From CAKUFA01 sp963618735 (GTDB lineage Bacteria; Bacillota; Clostridia; Christensenellales; Aristaeellaceae), in NCBI GenBank assembly GCA_963618735.1, contig CAVEUM010000010.1:16123-80122 (forward strand): a stretch of DNA of 64,000 nt. Reading direction: 5' to 3'. Below, in pieces: positions 43,407-52,575 of the stretch. The first letter of the stretch is position 1; each line of letters starts with the position of its first letter. Below the pieces are notes generated by a model that was given only the letters and a program-made list of their open reading frames with translations, searched no databases and had not been told where the DNA came from. The position numbers and the translations under genes were made by a program.

Positions 43407-43472
43407 TGTTTAGAAAATTAAACGACTAAACAATGAGCCTTTGCTATGTAAAATGTTTAGATACTTGTTTAT
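43407..43472. promoter_or_regulatory. Candidate operator cluster: four TGTTTA sites
   Basis: TGTTTAG at 43407, its inverse CTAAACA at 43426-43432, TGTTTAG at 43454 and TGTTTAT at 43466. The first pair is an inverted repeat spanning 26 bases next to the leftward -35 box; the second pair is a direct repeat at 12-base spacing. This looks like binding sites for a shared regulator of the divergent operons, but the regulator is not identified. Confidence 0.5.
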
Positions 43473-43519
43473 CTGTTGTCGCATTTGACGGAATAAAGAA
43501 CAAAATGGGCAAATTTCTA

Positions 43520-43548
43520 TTGACAAAAAGATGCATCTATGCTATAAC
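43520..43548 (+). promoter_or_regulatory. Rightward promoter of the carbohydrate locus
   Basis: TTGACA, 17 bases, TATAAC, about 70 bases before the first permease gene. Confidence 0.87.
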
Positions 43549-43619
43549 AAGCTTAACAGAAATGTTGTACGTTTACAAAACACAAACAGCGGCAACGAAT
43601 TTTGGAAAGGGTGTCACAC

Positions 43620-44585
43620 ATGAAAACTGCTTCTGCATCCGGAAAGGCGCCGGGCGTGCATCGCCGAACACGATTCCGGAAGTTCCTGGGTTTACTTTGG
43701 CGCCAGCGTGCGCTGATTCTGCTCTGCCTGATTCCTGTCGCACTGGTGATCATTTTTCAGTACTTCCCGATGTACGGCTCTCTGATCGCTTTCAAGAAGT
43801 ACAAGGCGAGCAAGGGCGTGTGGGGAAGCGCATGGCTTGACCCATGGTACAAGAATTTTGAAGAATTCTTCAACAACATTAATTCCGGCAGAATCATTAC
43901 GCAGACGCTGAAGGTCGGTGTGCTTTCACTGATCTTCACCTACCCAATGCCGATTGTCCTTGCACTGATGCTGAACGAGGTCAAAAATAAGGCCTTCAAG
44001 CGCACGGTGCAGAGCATTTCCTACCTGCCGCACTTCATCTCCGTCGTGGTGATTTGCTCGATGCTGAACACCTTCGGCTCCCTGGACGGCCTGTTCAACA
44101 ACGTCCGCGAGCTGTTTGGCCTGGCAAGAATTAACATGAACGAAGGCACAACGTACTTCATGCCGATGTACATAGGCTCTGCGGTATGGCAAGGCGTAGG
44201 CTGGGGCTCCATCGTTTACCTGTCAGCACTTGCGAATGTCGATACTTCGCTCTATGATGTGGCAAACATCGACGGCGCCAATCGTTTCCAGAAGATATGG
44301 CATGTGGCACTGCCCGCCATTTTGCCGACGACCACGGTGGTTTTGATCCTGAACGCAGGCAACATCCTCACGCAGGACTACACCAAGATCCTGCTGATGA
44401 TGAACTCCACCAACAAGTCAGACCTTGACGTGATCAGTACCTACGTGTACGAAATGGGTATTGCTCAGGGTCGTTTCAGCTACGCAACGGCAGTGAACCT
44501 GCTGGTTTCCGTCATCAGTTTGATTCTGGTTGTCGGCACCAACTCTGTTGTACGTAAGATCGACCCGGATCAGGGTTTGTGGTAA
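43620..44585 (+). CDS. Oligosaccharide ABC permease 1 (LplB type)
   Basis: A 321-residue membrane permease of the binding-protein-dependent sugar family. About six hydrophobic segments are present, with the LplB-like opening ALILLCLIPVALVIIFQYFP then MYGSLIAFKKY, and the EAA-type cytoplasmic loop ANVDTSLYDVANIDGANRFQ. The ATG at 43620 follows GGAAAGGG. Together with the next permease and the 45586 binding protein it makes a complete importer. No dedicated ATPase gene is present; Lpl-type systems usually share MsmX-like ATPases encoded elsewhere. Confidence 0.93.
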   Translation: MKTASASGKAPGVHRRTRFRKFLGLLWRQRALILLCLIPVALVIIFQYFPMYGSLIAFKKYKASKGVWGSAWLDPWYKNFEEFFNNINSGRIITQTLKVGVLSLIFTYPMPIVLALMLNEVKNKAFKRTVQSISYLPHFISVVVICSMLNTFGSLDGLFNNVRELFGLARINMNEGTTYFMPMYIGSAVWQGVGWGSIVYLSALANVDTSLYDVANIDGANRFQKIWHVALPAILPTTTVVLILNAGNILTQDYTKILLMMNSTNKSDLDVISTYVYEMGIAQGRFSYATAVNLLVSVISLILVVGTNSVVRKIDPDQGLW

Positions 44586-44597
44586 GGGGGTGTCAGA

Positions 44598-45509
44598 ATG
44601 AGTCAGACGGCTGCTAACAAGCGCAAAAACAAAATCCGCATCGGCGGCGTGTCCTTCGATATTGTACTGACGTTGCTGCTTATCCTGTTCTGCATCGTCA
44701 TTCTGTATCCTTTCCTCAACGTCATCGCCATTTCGCTCAGCTCCAGCGGTGCTATTACGCGCGGCGATGTTGGCCTTCTCCCTGTGGAATTCACGTTCAA
44801 GGGATACGAGATCGTCTTTGGCCAGTCGACAGTCTACACGGCCTATGGATGGACCGTGTGGTATGCACTGCTCAACACGGTGCTGAGTGTTTCGCTTACC
44901 GCGTGCCTCGGCTATGCACTGGCAGTTCCGGGATTCGTGCTGAACAAGCCGATCAGCATCATGCTGCTGATTACCCTGTTCTTCAACGGCGGCACCGTTC
45001 CGACGTATTTGAACATCAAGGATCTCGGCCTGATGGATACGACCTGGGCACTCGTTCTGCCCACTTGCGTATCGGCATGGAACGTGTTCATGTATCGTTC
45101 CTTCTTCAAGGGAATTTCACCTGAAATCCGTGAAGCAGCGCTGATTGACGGCGCAGGCGAAATGCGCATCCTGGTGAACATCATGCTGCCGCTGTCGAAG
45201 GCACTGATCGCAACCTTCTCCCTTTTCGCCGTTGTCGGCATGTGGAACAGCTACTTCTCCGCATTGCTGTACATCAAGGATCAGAGCCGCATGCCCATTC
45301 AGATGATCCTGCGTTCCATCATCTTCAGCAACAGCCTGACGGCTTCCTTCGGCGGAGATACGGCAAACATGATCACGGATGGCTCGCTGAATCCGCTGAA
45401 CGTTCAGTACGCTTGCCTGATGGCAACCATCGCACCGCTGCTGCTCATCTACCCCTTCATTCAGAAGTATTTTGAACAGGGCATGCAGGTTGGCGCTGTC
45501 AAGGGCTAA
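44598..45509 (+). CDS. Oligosaccharide ABC permease 2 (LplC/YtcP type)
   Basis: A 303-residue partner permease with about six membrane segments. ILYPFLNVIAISLSSSGAIT and the EAA loop ISPEIREAALIDGAGEMRIL are family hallmarks, and the end FIQKYFEQGMQVGAVKG is characteristic of LplC/YtcP. It starts 12 bases after the first permease with AAGGGGGTG as ribosome-binding site. Confidence 0.93.
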   Translation: MSQTAANKRKNKIRIGGVSFDIVLTLLLILFCIVILYPFLNVIAISLSSSGAITRGDVGLLPVEFTFKGYEIVFGQSTVYTAYGWTVWYALLNTVLSVSLTACLGYALAVPGFVLNKPISIMLLITLFFNGGTVPTYLNIKDLGLMDTTWALVLPTCVSAWNVFMYRSFFKGISPEIREAALIDGAGEMRILVNIMLPLSKALIATFSLFAVVGMWNSYFSALLYIKDQSRMPIQMILRSIIFSNSLTASFGGDTANMITDGSLNPLNVQYACLMATIAPLLLIYPFIQKYFEQGMQVGAVKG

Positions 45510-45585
45510 AACAATCGGTTGTGTTTTTTCCGCACAAAGAGGATGCGGATGAAATAGGTATCTCAAAGAAAAAGGAGGCACCCCC

Positions 45586-47262
45586 ATGAAAAAACTTGTT
45601 TCTCTCGCACTGGCGCTGACCATGTCGCTTGGCATTGCAAGTGCAACGGCAGAAGGCACCATGAACACGGAAGGCCTGACCTTCCCCGAGCTGCCGAACA
45701 ACACGCTGACGCTGACCGTCTCCACGGCAAACTTCGGCTCTGATGCTTTGAACACCAAGATGCAGAAGCTGTGGCAGGAAAAGATGGAAGAGTATCTGGG
45801 CTGCAAGCTGGACATCACCTGGCAGACGATGCCCTGGAACGACTTCCGCACCAATGAGTCCGTTATGCTGGCAGCCAACGACCTGGCTGACATCAACACC
45901 TACTCTCAGGGCACCCTGGTCAATGAGTACGGCGCTGACGGCGATGTGCTGAACATCAATAACTATGCTGATTACCTGGTGTACTATCCTGAGTTCGTGG
46001 CAGGCACGCTGGGCGGCCAGGACGGCATCAACAATCCTGACGGTTCCTCCTACGTTTTCTGGGACGGCTATGAGAATGACCTGAACCTCGCCGGTGCACA
46101 GTCCTTCGCTACCTACGGCTATCGTTTCGATGTGCTGAAGGCGAATGACCTGCAGCCTGCTACCACCTGGGATGAGTTCGTTGAACTGTGCGCTAAGCTG
46201 AAGACCCTGATCGACGAAGGCAAGGTTGACGCAAAGTACGTCATGTCCAACGGCGCAAGCTGGATGAACTTCTACCGCGGCTTTGTGGGCGTCTTCCACA
46301 CCTGGGACACCACCTACTGGAATGGCACCGAATGGGCATACGGCCCCATCGAAGACAACTTCCGCACCATGCTGATCGAGCTGAACAAGCTCTATGCTGC
46401 AGGCTACATCGATCCTGAGTATGCAACGGACGCTTCCTGCGACGCCAAGGCTTCCAACGGCAACCTGCTGATCGTTCCGACCATGTGGGCCGGCTCCGCA
46501 GCTTCCTGGAACTCTGCTGCTGCCAATGACACGATTGAATGGGGTCTTTCCTACCTGCCTTCTCACGCTGACTTTGGCACCGCATGGAAGTGGGGCTCCA
46601 AGCTGACTGGTAAGAACCTGGGCACCACCCGCACCATGGGCATCATCATCAAGGCTGACACCGAATATCCTGAATGGGTTGTCCGTCTGGTGGACTACCA
46701 GTACTCCGAAGATATCTACAAGATGCTGAACTGGGGCGTTGAAGGCGAAGACTTCGTCACCCTGGAAGACGGCACCCGTACTTATGTGGATGCTCTGAAG
46801 AATGCTGAGAATCCCGGTCAGGCTCTGGCTGATCTGGGCATCATGGCTTCCGGCGGCGCCCGCACCGGTATCCCCTTCGTTCCGCAGATCTTCTCCACCA
46901 TCCTGCAGTATTCTTCTGAAGAACCCTGGTGGTCTGCTGATAAGGGCTACTACTCCGGCAAGTACTGGATCGAAACTGCTGTGAACGGCGGCGTCGAATC
47001 CATCTCTCCCTACGACCGTGCTCCCCTGGTTGACCTGACCGAGGAAGAATCCACCTTCAAGGCAACCCTGTCCACCGCTTGCGAAGCTTACGCGAAGGTT
47101 GAAGCGAACAAGTTCATCACCGGCGAACTTGACCCGAACGACGATGCACAGTGGGAAGCATACGTTGCCGGCGTGAAGAGCCAGGTGTCCGGTTTTGACG
47201 ACTTCTTCAAGCTGATGAACGAAAAGACCGACATCGATTCTCTCGCTTCCTACAACGACTAA
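45586..47262 (+). CDS. Oligosaccharide-binding protein of the Lpl-type transporter
   Basis: A 558-residue extracellular binding protein (bacterial extracellular solute-binding family 1, LipO-like). It has a signal peptide (MKKLVSLALALTMSLGIASA) but no lipobox cysteine, which is unusual for a Gram-positive binding protein; an alternative means of surface retention would be needed. Aromatic and acidic patches typical of sugar-binding proteins are frequent. Codon use is strongly biased, suggesting high expression. AAGGAGG precedes the ATG, and a hairpin after the stop may protect this part of the mRNA. Confidence 0.9.
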   Translation: MKKLVSLALALTMSLGIASATAEGTMNTEGLTFPELPNNTLTLTVSTANFGSDALNTKMQKLWQEKMEEYLGCKLDITWQTMPWNDFRTNESVMLAANDLADINTYSQGTLVNEYGADGDVLNINNYADYLVYYPEFVAGTLGGQDGINNPDGSSYVFWDGYENDLNLAGAQSFATYGYRFDVLKANDLQPATTWDEFVELCAKLKTLIDEGKVDAKYVMSNGASWMNFYRGFVGVFHTWDTTYWNGTEWAYGPIEDNFRTMLIELNKLYAAGYIDPEYATDASCDAKASNGNLLIVPTMWAGSAASWNSAAANDTIEWGLSYLPSHADFGTAWKWGSKLTGKNLGTTRTMGIIIKADTEYPEWVVRLVDYQYSEDIYKMLNWGVEGEDFVTLEDGTRTYVDALKNAENPGQALADLGIMASGGARTGIPFVPQIFSTILQYSSEEPWWSADKGYYSGKYWIETAVNGGVESISPYDRAPLVDLTEEESTFKATLSTACEAYAKVEANKFITGELDPNDDAQWEAYVAGVKSQVSGFDDFFKLMNEKTDIDSLASYND

Positions 47263-47282
47263 TTTCAAAGTAGGTCTACACT

Positions 47283-47318
47283 TGCGGTTCGGGGAAGTCT
47301 CTCCGAACCGCATTTCAA
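47283..47318 (+). terminator. Partial terminator after the binding-protein gene
   Basis: TGCGGTTCGG and CCGAACCGCA form a 10-bp stem followed by TTTCAAAATT. It probably lets only part of transcription continue into the enzyme genes. Confidence 0.75.
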
Positions 47319-47350
47319 AATTCAGAATGGGTGCAGTCGCATGGCTGCGC

Positions 47351-47387
47351 TCATCCTCAGCAGCAGCGCGTCTGCTGTTGAGGATGG
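47351..47387 (+). other. Second hairpin upstream of the esterase gene
   Basis: CATCCTCA and TGAGGATG pair, with inner CAGCAG/CTGCTG, giving about 14 bp. No T-tract follows, so it is not a normal terminator; mRNA processing or stabilisation is possible. Confidence 0.6.
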
Positions 47388-47414
47388 GATCATACATTGG
47401 CTGGAGGAACAGAT

Positions 47415-48794
47415 ATGTTTTATGGCGTTCGGATAACGGAAGGACTGATGGACTGGCAGGTGCTGCAGCGCAGACATGGTCAGGCCTGTGTAAAGCTGGA
47501 AGGAGAATGGAAGCTTGAGCCTGGCGCGGTAAAGGCAGGAGTCAGCTCGGCGACGCCGGTTATTCGCGTGGTTAATGAGATGGATCAGTCACTGATTCAG
47601 CCGTGGACGCCGTGCGATCATCAGACGGGCGATGGCATTTCAGGCGCATGGGATGCGCAGCTGACGCTCCCGCAAGGCGGACCTTATCGGATCGAAACCT
47701 CGCTGGACGCTGTTTCTGCTGCAAGCGGCGATCACTGGATGTTCCGCGGCGATATCCGCGTGCATGTTGGCGTCGGCGATGTGTTCTGCATGGCGGGGCA
47801 GTCGAATGCGGCAGGATACGCAAAGGGATACGCGTTTGATCCGCCGGATGTACGTGTCCACCTGCAGCGCAACAGCGGCCGCTGGGATATGGCGGCGCAT
47901 CCGATGAATGATGCGACGGATGCCGCAGATTGCGTCAATGCTCCGATGGGCATCACAGGCACGTCCCCGTTTTTGTCCTTTGGACGGCGCTATGCAGACT
48001 ACACCGGATTGCCTGTGGGTCTTATTCAAACCGCGCAGGGCGGCTCACCTATGAAGCGCTGGGATTTGGAGCGGGATGGAGACTTGCTGCGCGGCATGCT
48101 GGAGAAAATCGAAGCATGCGGAGGCGTGTGCGCTGTGATTTGGTATCAGGGCTGCGCAGACGCAAATGAGGAAGATGCGGCGGTTTATGCAGAAAGCTTT
48201 GCCCGCATGGTGGATACGGTTCGCAAAAGCACCGAGGCAGACCTTCCGTTCTTCACGATGCAGCTGAACAAATATACGGTTCAGCCGGATGCCAAGTCGT
48301 GGGGGGCTATTAAGGAAGCGCAGCGTGCAGCGTCTGTTGCGCTCAAAAACGTGTGGATTCTTCCCACTTCGGCACTTCCGCAGTCTGATGAAATTCACAA
48401 TTCCGCCCTGGGCAATGTGGCGCTGGGAGAAATGCTGGCCAGGCAGATTTACAGCGCGCTTCACGGCAGCAATGATTACGCGGCTCCCCAGGTGGAGTCG
48501 GCGGTGTATGCCGATGAATGCATTCGCCTGACATGCCGCAGTATGGGGCCCTTGACCCGATTGAATACGCAGAAGGACAAACTCGATTTCGTTGTGACCG
48601 ATGAAGACGGCGCTAATGAGGTGACAGAAGTCAAACTGCAGGACAGAATCCTGCGCCTGACCCTCAGCAGAGCGCTGCACGGCAAGGCAGTGCTTTCGTA
48701 TGCCTGCGACCCGCTGGCGCCGCAGGGACTGATTGTTGACCAGTACACGTATCTTCCGCTGATTGCATTTGAAAATATGGAGGTTTCAAAATGA
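47415..48794 (+). CDS. SGNH-type carbohydrate acetylesterase (sialate O-acetylesterase-like)
   Basis: A 459-residue esterase of the SASA family. The nucleophile motif MAGQSNAAG has Ser near residue 131, and the Asp-x-x-His pair is seen as SDEIHNSALGN near 324. Members remove O-acetyl groups from sugars, including but not limited to sialic acid; plant glycan acetyl groups are a likely target here. No signal peptide is seen. The ATG at 47415 has GGAGG seven bases upstream and the stop overlaps the GH29 start. Confidence 0.86.
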   Translation: MFYGVRITEGLMDWQVLQRRHGQACVKLEGEWKLEPGAVKAGVSSATPVIRVVNEMDQSLIQPWTPCDHQTGDGISGAWDAQLTLPQGGPYRIETSLDAVSAASGDHWMFRGDIRVHVGVGDVFCMAGQSNAAGYAKGYAFDPPDVRVHLQRNSGRWDMAAHPMNDATDAADCVNAPMGITGTSPFLSFGRRYADYTGLPVGLIQTAQGGSPMKRWDLERDGDLLRGMLEKIEACGGVCAVIWYQGCADANEEDAAVYAESFARMVDTVRKSTEADLPFFTMQLNKYTVQPDAKSWGAIKEAQRAASVALKNVWILPTSALPQSDEIHNSALGNVALGEMLARQIYSALHGSNDYAAPQVESAVYADECIRLTCRSMGPLTRLNTQKDKLDFVVTDEDGANEVTEVKLQDRILRLTLSRALHGKAVLSYACDPLAPQGLIVDQYTYLPLIAFENMEVSK

Positions 48795-50218
48795 ACTGGG
48801 ATATGGATTGGCAGCCGCTGAATCATCAGGAACCCGAATGGCTCCGCGAAGGCAAATTCGGCCTTTTCTTCCATTGGGGTCCCTACAGTGTTCCTGCCTG
48901 CGAAAATGAGTGGTACTCCCGCAATATCTATCTGAAGGGCTCAAAGCAGAATTTGGAGCATGAGCGCCGCTTCGGCAAAATCAGCGAATTCGGGTACAAG
49001 GATTTTATCCCCATGTTCACGGCAGAAAAGTTTAATGCGCAGGAATGGGCAGAGCTGGTGAAGGCCAGCGGCGCGAAATATGCGGGCCCTGTCAGCGAGC
49101 ATGCAGATAACTTTTCCATGTGGGACAGCGATGTGAATCCCGTCAATTCCGTTAAAATGGGGCCGCATCGCGATGTGATGGGCGAGTGCGCCGAAGCGTT
49201 CCGCAAAGAAGGCATCCATTTCATTGCAACGCTGCATCATCAGTGGCTGTGGGGCTGGTTTATGTCCACCGACAATGAGGCGGATGTCTACAATCCGGAA
49301 AATGAAGTGTTCTATGGCCCTGCATTGCCGCTTGAAACGAATCGCTATCTTCCTTACCGCCTTCCCGATGAGAAATTCTGCCAAACGTGGCTGGAAAAGG
49401 TGAAGGAAGTCAGCGTCAAATACAAGCCGGAAATGCTGTACTTTGACAGCCGTCTGCTCATCATTCCCGAAAAATATCTGCATGAGGCTGCCCGCATCTA
49501 TTATGAAGCAGTTCCTGACGGCGTGATTTCCTACAAGCAGTCCGATTTCCCTGACGGCCTTGGCCTGGTGGATGTGGAGCGCGGCCGCTTTGCGCAGATT
49601 CAGGACTTCTTCTGGCAGACGGATGACCGCCTGGAGGATAACATCACCTGGTGCATTGTGCAGAATCCGAAGTACATTGCCGCAGGGCGAATCATTCAGC
49701 AGCTTGCGGATGTTGTTTCCAAGAATGGCTGCCTGCTGCTGAACGTCGGCCCCTGCGCGGATGGCTCCTTCCATCCTGATGCAGTGAAGCAGCTGCATCG
49801 CATCGGCGACTGGCTGAAGGTCAACGGCGAAGCGATTTATTCCACCCGTCCGTTTGCGGTATCAGGCGAAGGGGATACGGTGATGGAGGACGAAGATTAT
49901 AATATTGAGCGTGTCAAGCAGCAGATGCGTGACGGCATTGAAATGGAAAGCGGCTCGTATAAGCTGACAGGCAATGATGTTCGCTTCACGCAAACCGATG
50001 AGGCTGTTTATGTCATCGGCTTTGGTGCGCCCGATGGCGGAAAGCTGCGCCTTCACACGCTGCGTCAGGGCGGCCCGATGGGCGAAATCCGCAGGGCGCG
50101 TTTGCTGGGCACGGAAGGGGAAATTTCCTTCACCCGTGATGAAAACAGCATCGTTTTCGACTTGCCGCAGAAGCTGCCTTTTGAAGAAGGGTTTGTCATT
50201 CGGCTGGATAAGGCGTAA
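48791..50218 (+). CDS. Alpha-L-fucosidase, GH29
   Basis: A 475-residue GH29 enzyme. GKFGLFFHWGPYSVPACENEWYS and SGAKYAGPVSEHADNFSMWDS are family signatures, and the nucleophile Asp is expected in EMLYFDSRLL near residue 218. GCLLLNVGPCADGSF is another conserved block. The usual family sequence here is W-F-D-G; the Y-F-D-S variant may reflect a changed substrate. It lacks a signal peptide, so it would release L-fucose (or a related sugar) from imported oligosaccharides. ATGA overlap with the esterase gene. Confidence 0.92.
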   Translation: MNWDMDWQPLNHQEPEWLREGKFGLFFHWGPYSVPACENEWYSRNIYLKGSKQNLEHERRFGKISEFGYKDFIPMFTAEKFNAQEWAELVKASGAKYAGPVSEHADNFSMWDSDVNPVNSVKMGPHRDVMGECAEAFRKEGIHFIATLHHQWLWGWFMSTDNEADVYNPENEVFYGPALPLETNRYLPYRLPDEKFCQTWLEKVKEVSVKYKPEMLYFDSRLLIIPEKYLHEAARIYYEAVPDGVISYKQSDFPDGLGLVDVERGRFAQIQDFFWQTDDRLEDNITWCIVQNPKYIAAGRIIQQLADVVSKNGCLLLNVGPCADGSFHPDAVKQLHRIGDWLKVNGEAIYSTRPFAVSGEGDTVMEDEDYNIERVKQQMRDGIEMESGSYKLTGNDVRFTQTDEAVYVIGFGAPDGGKLRLHTLRQGGPMGEIRRARLLGTEGEISFTRDENSIVFDLPQKLPFEEGFVIRLDKA

Positions 50219-50242
50219 TCAAAATCCAACGGAGGAGTCGGC

Positions 50243-52561
50243 ATGAAACGTACTGCATTCAACGATGGCTGGAGCTATCGCATTTGGGGCGTAGCCGGAG
50301 AGGGAACGCCGATTTGTCTGCCGCATGATTACAGCATGACGCTGCCCAGAAAACGTGATGCACGCTCAGGCAATGCCGGCGGATACTATCAGTGCGAAAA
50401 CGTTATCTATGATAAGGTGCTGCATGTAACGAAGGAAATGCTCAGCGAGCGCGTCGTGCTGGAGTTTGAAGGCATTATGGCCAACGCGCAGATCTATCTG
50501 GATGACATGCTCATTGCGAAGCAGAATTATGGGTATACGACCTTTCATGCCGACTTAACACCGTATCTGCGCGAGGGAGAGCAGAAGCTGCGAATCAACA
50601 CGGCAAATGATGCGCAGCCCTGCTCCAGATGGTATACAGGATGCGGAATCTATCGTCCTGTGTGGCTGATGCGCGCACCGAAAATGTGCATTGAACCGTG
50701 GGGCGTGCACACGCAAACCTTGCACACAGCGGAAGGCTGGCTGCTGAAGGCAGAGGTGACCGTTTCGCAGGAAGCGGTGCAGGCGAAAGCGACGATTCAG
50801 TGCACGGTAAGCGACAAAAAAGGGCACTGCCTTGCGAAAGCCTCGAAGGCAATCGACCATGAGAAGGTTGTGCTGGAAATCCCGCTGCAGGATGTGCAGC
50901 CGTGGTCGCCGAACACGCCGATTCTCTACGAATGTCTGGCAGAAATTCTCGCAGACGGAAAAGAAGTCGACAGTGAAAAGGTGAACATTGGCTTTCGCAC
51001 GGTGGCGCTGGACGCGGAGCGCGGCCTTCTGCTCAATGGTGAGCCAATCAAGCTGCGCGGCGGCTGTGTGCATCATGACAACGGGCTGCTTGGCGCGGCA
51101 AGCTATGCCGATGCTGAGGTTCGCAAGGCGCGTTTGCTGAAGGAAAACGGATTCAACGCCGTCCGCTGCGCACACAATCCTCCTGCGCCGTCCTTCCTGG
51201 ATGCCTGCGATGCGCTTGGCCTTCTGGTGATGGATGAGTTTACCGATGTGTGGAATATCGGGAAAAATCCGTATGACTATCACCTGTTTTTCCGTGAGTG
51301 CTGGCAGAATGACCTCCGCGCAATGGTGATGCGTGACCGCAATCACCCGAGCATTATTCTCTGGTCGATTGGCAATGAGATTCCCGAACGCGACGGCGCG
51401 GGTCAGGGATATCAGCTGAGCCGTCAAATGAGCGACACGGTTCGCGCCCTTGATTCAACACGGCTCATCACCGCAGGATTGAACAATATCGGCAAGCGTC
51501 GGCTGGAGATGCTGGATGCAAACGTGCAAAGCATCAACGCGGATGAAATTGATTATTTCGGCGAAATGAGCCGAAGGTTCCTCGAGCCGCTGGATGTGGC
51601 TGGATACAACTATCTGGGAAATCGATACGAGAAGGATTTGGCACGCTTCCCGAATCGCTTCTTCTGCGGAACAGAGAGCGTGGCCAAGGAAAGCTATTCG
51701 TATTGGCAAATGGTGGAAAAGTATCCCCGCGTGATTGGTGATTTCGCGTGGTCAGCGATTGATTATCTGGGGGAATGCGGCATCGGGCACGTCTGGTACA
51801 GTCCCGATGACGGACAGGGCTACTTTGAAACGTATCCATGGCGCTTTGCAAATTGCGCAGATCTTGATATTCTCGGCAACAAGCGCCCCTGCTCTTACTA
51901 CAGGGATGCGGTGTGGGGACGCGATAGCGCGCCATGCATTGCTGTTCAGCATCCGAAGCATTATCATAATGATGGAGACGTGTCCTACTGGGCATGGCCT
52001 GAACGTGATATGGCATGGGATTACCCCGGGTATGAGGGAAAGCCGATTATGGTGGAGGTGTACAGCTCGGCGGAAAGCGTTACGCTGATGCTCAACGGCG
52101 AATGTGTCGGGCAGCAGACCTGCCGCGAATGCAAGGCTGTGTTTGACATCACCTATCAGCCGGGCACGCTGGCGGCAGTGGATTCTGACGGGCGCACGGG
52201 AAAACTTTGCACACCGAGCAATGGCCGCGTCATCAGCCTGACATCCGACAAAAACGCCTGTGACGGCGCATCGCGGCTGATTTACGTCACCGCACGCATC
52301 ACGGATGAAAACGGTGTCACCTGCGTCCATGAAAGCAGAAGCATCCGCTTTGAAGCATCTGGCGGAGAGCTGCTGGCAGTTGGCAGCGCAAATCCCGCAT
52401 CGGAAGAGCTCTTTTCGCAGTCTTCTGCGATGAGCTGGAACGGCTGCGTCTCAGCGGTGGTGCGAAGCGGCAGTGAAAAAGAAATCACCATTACCGCGCA
52501 CGCGGATGGACTCGCAGACCGTCGCATCAGCATCACCGCAGGGGCGCATCAGGCAGAATAA
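50243..52561 (+). CDS. GH2 family glycoside hydrolase (beta-galactosidase/glucuronidase-like)
   Basis: A 772-residue GH2 enzyme: sugar-binding domain, immunoglobulin-like domain, TIM barrel and extra C-terminal beta domains. RDRNHPSIILWSIGNEIPER carries the acid/base Glu near residue 379, and the nucleophile Glu is likely in FCGTESVAKESY near 477. GGCVHHDNGLLG and RCAHNPPAPSFLDACDALGL are typical. GH2 covers beta-galactosidase, beta-glucuronidase, beta-mannosidase and others; this sequence alone does not decide. No signal peptide. GGAGGAG precedes the ATG. Confidence 0.9.
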   Translation: MKRTAFNDGWSYRIWGVAGEGTPICLPHDYSMTLPRKRDARSGNAGGYYQCENVIYDKVLHVTKEMLSERVVLEFEGIMANAQIYLDDMLIAKQNYGYTTFHADLTPYLREGEQKLRINTANDAQPCSRWYTGCGIYRPVWLMRAPKMCIEPWGVHTQTLHTAEGWLLKAEVTVSQEAVQAKATIQCTVSDKKGHCLAKASKAIDHEKVVLEIPLQDVQPWSPNTPILYECLAEILADGKEVDSEKVNIGFRTVALDAERGLLLNGEPIKLRGGCVHHDNGLLGAASYADAEVRKARLLKENGFNAVRCAHNPPAPSFLDACDALGLLVMDEFTDVWNIGKNPYDYHLFFRECWQNDLRAMVMRDRNHPSIILWSIGNEIPERDGAGQGYQLSRQMSDTVRALDSTRLITAGLNNIGKRRLEMLDANVQSINADEIDYFGEMSRRFLEPLDVAGYNYLGNRYEKDLARFPNRFFCGTESVAKESYSYWQMVEKYPRVIGDFAWSAIDYLGECGIGHVWYSPDDGQGYFETYPWRFANCADLDILGNKRPCSYYRDAVWGRDSAPCIAVQHPKHYHNDGDVSYWAWPERDMAWDYPGYEGKPIMVEVYSSAESVTLMLNGECVGQQTCRECKAVFDITYQPGTLAAVDSDGRTGKLCTPSNGRVISLTSDKNACDGASRLIYVTARITDENGVTCVHESRSIRFEASGGELLAVGSANPASEELFSQSSAMSWNGCVSAVVRSGSEKEITITAHADGLADRRISITAGAHQAE

Positions 52562-52575
52562 GTGGAGGAAAGAAT

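Noticed and set aside
45499..47397. Open frame of 632 codons on the minus strand across the sugar-binding-protein gene
   Set aside because: It is antisense to a strongly codon-biased gene with clear family features; the long frame follows from that bias, and it has no ribosome-binding site or recognisable domain.
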